DNA of 64,000 nt from Norana najaformis. Its lineage: Eukaryota; Annelida; Clitellata; Crassiclitellata; Hormogastridae. Each line of letters opens with the position of its first letter. Position 1 is the stretch's first letter. The DNA is taken from positions 5,144,003-5,208,002 of the forward strand of contig OZ029925.1 in assembly GCA_964023275.1 (NCBI GenBank). Reading direction: 5' to 3'. The position numbers and the translations under genes were made by a program. This document shows positions 58,187 to 64,000 of the stretch, one piece after another. The notes under the pieces are model-generated. The model saw only the letters and a list, made by a program, of their open reading frames with translations, did not search any database and was not told the DNA's origin.

Positions 58187-58239
58187 GTTAATTGTACGGA
58201 CTTTGTCGCGGGTTTACTGGTTCGTTTTGGAAGTCAGAC

Positions 58240-58330
58240 GCATGGGGTCAGCATTTCTATGGGGACAAGATGAGGCCGTTGCCCCTTGTGGAATTTACAT
58301 CTGAACACTTTGACCCAAGTCTCGGGTTTG
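58240..58330 (+). repeat. Dispersed repeat fragment (partner about 55,040-55,130)
   Basis: This is the same phrase as at 55,040-55,130 with substitutions. It lies inside a 90-codon ORF (58,192-58,464) that I therefore do not call a gene. Confidence 0.45.
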
Positions 58331-58875
58331 ATGTTTTTGTCCCCTGCCGCACTGCACGTTACATCATTTCTGTAGAGCCAATTCTCGGACGAAATAATCC
58401 TAATGTAATGCAAAATTTTCTTTTCTCAGCTTCAAACAAGTCCATCGGTGTAAAGTTCGATTAATGTAATTGAGCTGGACGACAATACCTGTTTAAGTTA
58501 GCGATGACAACACGTAGTGGAGATACCAATTTTGATCCTCATCACAGAACAGCAACCTCTCAGACTGCTGGGTGTCGTCTCCGAGTGATATACTGTCTGC
58601 GTCGTACCAGAATTCGCTTTTTCTCAACATGTTGGTTCTCATACTCGGGCGCGATGCGATTTGCCTTTTGAGAGACCAGTGAGTTATGAGGCATTCAACG
58701 TGTTGATTTTAACCCCTTTACCGACGGCGAAGGCTTTTCGAAAAGCCTTAACTGCGGAATGAAAACGCCACACAATAGAACTGTTGTTATACATACAATG
58801 AGGAGGCTTTATTGGGTCGTAACGGCAGACACCACTTGCGTATTTATAAGGTCACAGCATTTTTTATCTCACCTT
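58331..58875. other. Unique sequence, no gene recognised
   Basis: No supported coding signal and no repeat seen by eye. Confidence 0.4.
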
Positions 58876-58962
58876 TCGTAATCGTAATCTCCAGAATTGC
58901 TAAAGCTCTGCTGTAAAGCTAAGCGCAGGGCACCAGCTTATTCACGAGCGCTGCGTCAAGTT
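58876..58962 (-). mobile_element. LINE 3' UTR fragment, family A
   Basis: Reverse-complement reading gives GCGCTCGTGAATAAGCTGGT followed by a CGATTACGA tail, as in the other family A ends. Only about 87 bp are left. Confidence 0.5.
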
Positions 58963-59844
58963 AGAGGGGTTGTCCAAAGATGCTGTAGGAAGAACAAAGT
59001 CCGGTTGCCAGAAGACTAGAGAGAGGTGGGGACAGAGGAGCTGTTACGGTGGGTTTGTGGTTAGGTTGAGAAAAATTAGAAGGCGGTAGACTGAATGAAT
59101 GAGGTGAAGATACCTTGAACAGGTGCGAATTCAGTTTTGAATGGATTGCCGGAGGAATAACAGAGGGGGGGGGTTGAGACAGATAATGGTGAGCGAACGA
59201 CAAGTTCGATCTTGGTTTATTATTCATCGTCCCGCAATTTTTGCGCTCGAAATATTAATTGCTACGTAATTAATTAAATTTACTGTGTTTATCCTTCTTT
59301 GTATCTTTGTATATATATATATATATATATCATCTATGTATGCATGTATATATCATCTATGTATTATATTTGTAGTTTGTATATGTCTTTGTATGTGTAT
59401 ATCTTTGTGTGTATGTAGGCCTATATATAACGTATCATTATGTGTTCGGCCTACATACGGAGACCTACATTCGTGGAGCAAATTGATATGAAGTTATTTC
59501 TGCTTATAATGCCAAAGTTTATACGCAGGTGGACACGTACTGAGCGATAATAGGGAGTAAGTTATAGGAGGCTTTTCCTGCGCGATCATAATTGCCATCG
59601 TAAGGCGCCATTCATCACGATTTATATTGCGCCAGCAGGAACATGTTATGTCCTGCATTCGTGTTTATAAAGTGGGAAACACCTGCATTTAGTTTATAAA
59701 TTGTTGAATGGTTACATCTTTGACGAAGCCTTCTTTACGAACAAAAGATGTAAAGTCGTTGGAATAAGAACTTAATGCCTGGCATCAACTCTGTAAATAA
59801 ATAAATAAATAACAAATAATTAAATAATCCTAAATGTAGGCCAC
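58963..59844. other. Unique sequence with a TA/TATG stretch
   Basis: TATATA and TATG repeats at about 59,310-59,430; AAATAAATAAATAA at about 59,797-59,815. No gene is seen. Confidence 0.4.
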
Positions 59845-60015
59845 AGTGAAATCCCGCCACTGCCTTTGATTGGGTGGTGCCAGTCCGAAGCCTAGATAAA
59901 GGAGGAGGGCGCGTTAGTCATCTTCGGTATGTGAGAAGTATCACGGTGGTATCCAAGTAGCTAACGTATCAGCTATTCACTTCTGCGACGCGGGTTCGAA
60001 TCCCGGGTGAGTCAT
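59845..60015 (+). mobile_element. SINE family B fragment followed by a tRNA-like segment
   Basis: 59,845-59,915 matches family B up to GATAAAGGAGGAGGGCG. A separate segment at about 59,945-60,012 has an A-box-like AAGTAGCTAACGTATC and a perfect-looking B box GGGTTCGAATCCCGGG, so it looks like a pol III-type head. It does not fold convincingly into a full tRNA by eye. Confidence 0.5.
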
Positions 60016-60079
60016 ATAAAGTCAACATGGATTGCAATGTCGAACTGTTAATAGCCTCCCAGGCCATCATCTTCGGTAG

Positions 60080-60375
60080 TCATACATACAAACATACCTA
60101 CAGACGTACGTACGTACGTACATATATATATATACATACATACATACATACAGACAGACATGTACGTACGTACATATATATATATATATACATAAATACA
60201 TATACATTCATGCGTACGTTCATGCATACATACATATAATTCTCGACCCATCTTACACACATACGTACGTTCATACATACATATACATTCATGCTTACGT
60301 GCATACATACATGCATATAATTCGCGGCCCATCTTACATACATACGTACGTACATACATACATACATACATACTA
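60080..60375. repeat. CATA/CGTA microsatellite with a 100-bp internal duplication
   Basis: CATA and ACGTACGTACGTAC runs. CATACATATAATTCTCGACC (about 60,227-60,246) and its neighbour ATCTTACACACATACGTACG recur as CATGCATATAATTCGCGGCC and ATCTTACATACATACGTACG about 80-85 bp later. Confidence 0.8.
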
Positions 60376-60454
60376 ATGCCTACATACCATCTTTCCTTTC
60401 ACTCATTCGCTAATTCATTCGGAGCATTGCTACAACGCTCCCTCATTCACGCTG

Positions 60455-60715
60455 ACCTAGTTAGCTACAGTGGTTAAAAGTGTACGCCAAGGCGCCTCTG
60501 TGCGTGAGGATTCCAGTTCGCATACCGATTGTGGCTAATTTCAGATATTTGAATCTCGGGCTAGCACGGTCCGTACTTACACGGGGACCTTAAATGGCAC
60601 CCATTCAAATGGGCTGCGGTTGGTGAAAGATATCACCCGTTCAACTCACTGAAAAATGAGCAGAGTCGAGGCCATACCGTCGTGTAGAAAAACATCTACA
60701 TTTACGTACATCTAC
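60455..60715 (+). mobile_element. SINE-like repeat, family C, longest copy
   Basis: A tRNA-like head (AGTGGTTAAAAGTG and a decayed B box near GATTCCAGTTCGCATACC) is followed by TTGAATCTCGGGCTAGCACG, GGGGACCTTAAATGGCACCC, GAAAAATGAGCAGAGTCGAG and an ACATCTACATTTACGTACAT tail. Partial copies lie at 10,670, 12,491, 15,735 and 16,031. Confidence 0.6.
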
Positions 60716-61144
60716 CTAGAAGCTCTCCATCACAGACTTTAGCGACTAGACTTTAGGTCTACAGACTTCAACGGCCAATAATTCCACGGGCGTAATGCAG
60801 CAGACTCATTCTTAGCGCCGCGGACAGTGCTGCCACCTAGCGAATGACTATTAACGCTACTCATACAGCTGGTATTCACGGCAGATTCTAAACTGCACTT
60901 GGCTTTGCTATGGTTTAATTTATTCCACGTTAGAGACTTGGAGTCATAACTATTCGTTAATAACCATCCATTTAGAAATATCATCAGGTCTATTTTGAGC
61001 CTGCCTTAAACCAGGATAAAGGAACAGGGTTTCTACTGAAGTCTTACCAGTCACTTTCAACTTGCTTAGCCACCATAACCTGCCTTTTTCTCGAGCGCTT
61101 TGAACAGTTTCTGTCGAAGGTGTGCTATGTAAATGTCCATAAGA
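60716..61144. other. Unique sequence, no gene recognised
   Basis: Two minus-strand ORFs of 81-88 codons have no known content. Confidence 0.4.
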
Positions 61145-61265
61145 GAAAACTTCACCACTGCCTTTAGTCAAGTAACGCCAGTGCCAAGCCTGGATGAAGG
61201 AGGAGGGCGACGTCAACGGCCTTGATGCGGTAAGATACCGTAAAACATTGGAACTACTACTACTA
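61145..61265 (+). mobile_element. SINE-like repeat, family B, CTA tail
   Basis: It contains CACCACTGCCTTTAGTCAAG, GGATGAAGGAGGAGGGCGAC and GTCAACGGCCTTGATGCGG, then (CTA)n. It matches 1,806-1,940 in order. Confidence 0.65.
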
Positions 61266-61426
61266 AAATGTCCAATTACAATTTTCCTTCAACCTCTGGA
61301 ATTCGACTGAATGTCTCCGGCGATTCTTAGCTGCAATTTTATTTAAGTGTCGGAAAGATAAAATAGATAAATATTGATACATAAATTACTACGTTACAAA
61401 TTAAATATGTACATATATATGTGTGT

Positions 61427-61510
61427 AGATACATATACGTAGAAATGTAGTATATATACATATATATATACACGTATGTATATATACTACATTTCTATGT
61501 ATGAGTATCT
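61427..61510. repeat. Long hairpin (36-bp arms, 12-nt loop)
   Basis: 61,427-61,462 (AGATACATATACGTAGAAAT...) is the reverse complement of 61,475-61,510 with about three mismatches; the core AGAAATGTAGTATATATA pairs perfectly. Confidence 0.75.
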
Positions 61511-61599
61511 GCACACACACACACACACTCACATTCCCTTTCCATGAACTTGTGACTGAACGAGAGAAGGTGATAATTGCGCTCACTGGTCGAGCCCAG

Positions 61600-61618
61600 A
61601 GCCCGCATCACCACCATC

Positions 61619-61650
<32 letters not shown>

Positions 61651-61885
61651 CACCATCATCATCATCACCATCATCATCACCATCATCATCATCATAACCA
61701 TCATCCTCATCCTCATCATCATCATCCTCATCACCATCATCATCAGCATCAGCATCATCACCATCATCATCACCATCATCAACATCACCATCATCATCCT
61801 CCTCCTCCTCATCATCATCATCACCATCAACATCATCACCACCATCATGATCATCATCATCATCAGCAGCAGCAGCAAGAGAAGC
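61600..61885. repeat. (CAT)n triplet tract ending in CAG
   Basis: CATCAC/CATCAT/CCTCAT repeats, then CAGCAGCAGCAG. Poly-His, poly-Ile, poly-Met and poly-Asp frames are artefacts of the triplet. Confidence 0.9.
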
Positions 61886-62084
61886 AGCAGCAGCAGCTAT
61901 AACGACATTCATGTATCGTAGGAAAGCTAACATTAGGCGTCCACCGATAGTAACAGGATGAAGTTATTTGTAGCAAAATGCGCTACATGAATCTCTGAAA
62001 GGACTACCGTCTAAGTATATCAGCCAGTTACAGCCTGACCTATTCGTGGAAATGAGGTCAAGGGCGACTCGATCAGAGTCCTGA

Positions 62085-62320
62085 TTGTTCGTCTTATTTA
62101 TATATGTTCACATATGTATGAATATATGCGTGTATATAAATACATATATTTGCCTACATATACTGTGTGTATATATATATATTTCTCACATAATGTATAT
62201 ACCCTTTATATATATATATATCTTATGTATGCCACATATAATGTATATATTATATATTAATGCTTGCATATGTGTATGTCTATAGTATCATGCGTATATA
62301 TATATATATATAAAGAGAGT
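62085..62320. repeat. TA/TATG-rich region
   Basis: TATATA and ATGTATATAC runs; no gene is seen. Confidence 0.7.
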
Positions 62321-62329
62321 ATATTTGCG

Positions 62330-62814
62330 AAAGGAATGACTGCACTGATTGTGGTAAGAATGAGGTTTAGCATAAGATTCGCTCTTTGAGACAGTGTTGC
62401 TATTGTGTGCCATCTTATCCCACTCCGTGCGATTTACCTATTCCGTGTTTGAAGCGTGAAGACCCGTTATCACACAAGACGGCGCTCTGTGCTGGCCGCC
62501 ATGCAGTGGCCTGTATCGCTGCCCCGACGTAGTCCACGGTCCGGGCCGCTGTCCGTGTGTCTGTCTCCGCGTGTACTTCAACACAACTCGACGGACCGAG
62601 TCCATCCCGGGTTGTTTAATATTGCAATTACGGTCCGCGGCGCCATTCTCGTGACCCCAAGAGCACCAACCCCCTCTGTTCAATCCCACCAGCCCCTCGG
62701 GAATCGCGAAACTATTACCACGAACATCGATATAATATTATCTCTGTCCCGCTGTACAGGACGCCATCGATTTTATGTCCATTTAATTTATACACAATAA
62801 TTAATCGAGCATGC
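62330..62814. other. Unique, moderately CpG-rich sequence, no gene recognised
   Basis: From about 62,440 the sequence shifts from TA repeats to mixed, CpG-containing DNA. Overlapping ORFs of 83 and 114 codons lie on opposite strands, with no recognisable domain. It may belong to the upstream control region of the adjacent protocadherin gene. Confidence 0.4.
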
Positions 62815-63280
62815 GAGCCGAAGAAGCCGTTGCATGCAACATCAAAGATCTCGCCTCTTTGCGCATGCGTGCAAACTTCGCGCATGCTTCCACGTGTACA
62901 GAAACCGCGTCAAAGGCCTGTGCTGCGAGGACGGACCCTCTTTTCCCTTCCGAAACAATTCGATACAGCCCGAAGAAAACACGTGGGCACGCAACGCCTG
63001 CATGCGTTTGGCAATCGTGCGACAAGGATGATGCAGCCATCTCCCTCCCTGGAAACGGAGGAAATTCAATCAGGGGCGTTCGCAAGATCTTAAGGGAAAC
63101 GGGACAAGTCTGCATGCAGCTCGCCGGTCATAAACGGATAGCGCATCTTGATTAAATCTGGCCTCCGATGTATTAAACAAGACGTGTGGCGACACTACAA
63201 GGACACGCACGTAAAGCTGTTGTAGTTGGTGGAGAACTGTGTTGTGGAGGTGTTCCGTCGATACGTTAGTGCTGGGGTAC
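62815..63280 (+). promoter_or_regulatory. Probable promoter / 5' region of the protocadherin gene
   Basis: This stretch is CpG-richer than the AT-rich repeats to its left. It holds an NRF1-like palindrome GCGCATGCGT at 62,861-62,870, a second half-match CGCGCATGC at 62,879-62,887, and two CACGTG E-boxes at 62,891-62,896 and 62,980-62,985. These lie about 330-455 bp upstream of the start codon. No TATA box stands out close to the ATG. Several overlapping ORFs of 65-114 codons occur on both strands and resemble nothing I recognise. A transcription start is inferred, not seen. Confidence 0.4.
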
Positions 63281-63316
63281 TAATTAGTTGATAGCAGGAG
63301 ACAACAGACGCCAGAA

Positions 63317-64000
63317 ATGACTTCGGTTGGGTGCATCTTCTCAGTCGTTGGTCTTCTGTTTCTGCTTCGATCAGAAACAGTTCAGTTGGAGGACGTTATT
63401 CTGAGATATCGAATACCAGAGGAGATTTATCGCGGCTCTGTAGTTGGAGATGTCAAGAAAGACTTAAAAGTCGGCTACAGCCGCGAGGTGCTGTCTAAGC
63501 TCGAGTTCCGCATCATCTCCCATGCGGCGATTCCGGTCGTGATCGGTCCCAACAGCGGCGTCATCGTCACAGACGGACGAGTAGACCGTGACGCCCTTAG
63601 GCACTGCGGACAGCAGGACGTCTGCGAGACTGCCATAGACGTAGCCATAATACCAGCAGAGCATTTCCGCATAGTAAAGGTCTCCATCGAGATCGTGGAC
63701 GTGAACGACAACGCGCCCGTGTTCGAAGAGCAGACGGCGGTAGAGATCTCACTGCGCGAGTCTGCTTCCACCGGAAATAGTTTTCCTCTTCCGGTAGCGT
63801 CAGACGCCGACGGCCGTCAGTACGGAATCAAAAGGTACCACCTGACGTCCGATACTTCGTCGCTTGCCCTCAGCGTCGTGGCAAGAAGAGACGGGACCTT
63901 GGAACCACGACTCCTGGTCAAGGAAACACTGGACAGGGAGGCCAAGGACAGGTATCGGCTGTTGTTGACCGCTCATGACGGTGGCCTGCCGTCGAGAAAC
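63317..64000 (+). CDS. Protocadherin-type cadherin, N-terminal 228 residues (3' partial, runs off the window)
   Basis: Protocadherins are single-pass membrane proteins that mediate calcium-dependent, usually homophilic, cell recognition. The ATG at 63,317 has G at -3, and an in-frame TAA lies upstream at 63,281, so this is the first possible start. Residues 6-17 form a hydrophobic signal-peptide core, with cleavage likely near 19-22. Ectodomain EC1 spans about 23-136: a protocadherin-like first strand (RYRIPEEIYRGSVVGDV at 30-46), a DRE-like motif VDRDAL at 89-94, paired cysteines C97 and C103, and the calcium linker DVNDNAPVF at 128-136. EC2 begins with E148, then DADG at 163-166, LDRE at 205-208 and DGG at 221-223. 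The frame is open to the last base with no intron signal needed, as in the large first exons common in this family. The usual Asn after the EC2 DAD motif appears to be Tyr169. The member within the family cannot be told, nor can the number of repeats or the cytoplasmic tail. Confidence 0.95.
   Translation, partial: MTSVGCIFSVVGLLFLLRSETVQLEDVILRYRIPEEIYRGSVVGDVKKDLKVGYSREVLSKLEFRIISHAAIPVVIGPNSGVIVTDGRVDRDALRHCGQQDVCETAIDVAIIPAEHFRIVKVSIEIVDVNDNAPVFEEQTAVEISLRESASTGNSFPLPVASDADGRQYGIKRYHLTSDTSSLALSVVARRDGTLEPRLLVKETLDREAKDRYRLLLTAHDGGLPSRN

Noticed and set aside
59945-60012. Genuine tRNA gene (B box GGGTTCGAATCCCGGG)
   Set aside because: No matching acceptor stem or clear anticodon arm by eye; it sits beside a SINE fragment, so a SINE head is more likely. 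A tRNA covariance-model scan would decide.
61501-61902. Poly-His and poly-Asp frames
   Set aside because: Triplet microsatellite translation; no flanking coding sequence.

Overview
This window is eukaryotic and almost certainly from an animal. It contains no compact ORF arrangement, operon, ribosome-binding site or bacterial gene. Instead it holds simple-sequence repeats, minisatellites, tRNA-headed SINE-like elements, decayed LINE 3' ends and one very large satellite array. The only credible protein-coding gene is the 5' end of a protocadherin, which starts at 63,317 and runs off the right edge. That family is an animal cell-adhesion family. The phylum cannot be fixed from this sequence; a marine invertebrate is a reasonable guess from the repeat style, but it is only a guess.

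Layout. 1-20,131 is mostly non-coding: 12-bp and 17-bp minisatellites (0.7-1.5 kb), CAGA/CACA and polypurine tracts (2.1-3.1 kb), a homogeneous 22-bp minisatellite (3.13-3.92 kb), complementary CATA and TATG arrays (4.5-5.45 kb and 16.6-17.7 kb), an AT palindrome region (6.0-6.66 kb), long polypyrimidine tracts (6.96-7.66 and 12.9-13.5 kb), a foldback element (11,458-11,861), a decayed LINE reverse-transcriptase C-terminal end (15.1-15.6 kb) and several SINE/LINE fragments.

20,132-47,205 is one continuous tandem array of a 70-78 bp purine-rich unit (about 89% A+G on the plus strand). I estimate roughly 370 copies. Each unit carries GATC once in almost every copy. Rare variants recur at fixed spacings, which shows higher-order duplications (3,180 bp, 927 bp and 1,954 bp shifts). 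The multi-thousand-residue open frames across it follow from the rarity of T and of stop codons; they are not genes.

47,206-62,400 resembles the left side: a 312-bp direct repeat of a segment at 14.0 kb, a 93-bp pyrimidine minisatellite, three minus-strand copies of one tRNA-headed SINE, two arrays of the same 42-bp unit, LINE 3' ends and microsatellites. From about 62.4 kb the sequence becomes CpG-richer, with NRF1-like and CACGTG motifs, and leads into the protocadherin first exon.

The genes do not form a pathway. The biology here is repeat biology: satellite amplification, retroposon decay and hairpin-forming sequence next to a cell-adhesion gene.
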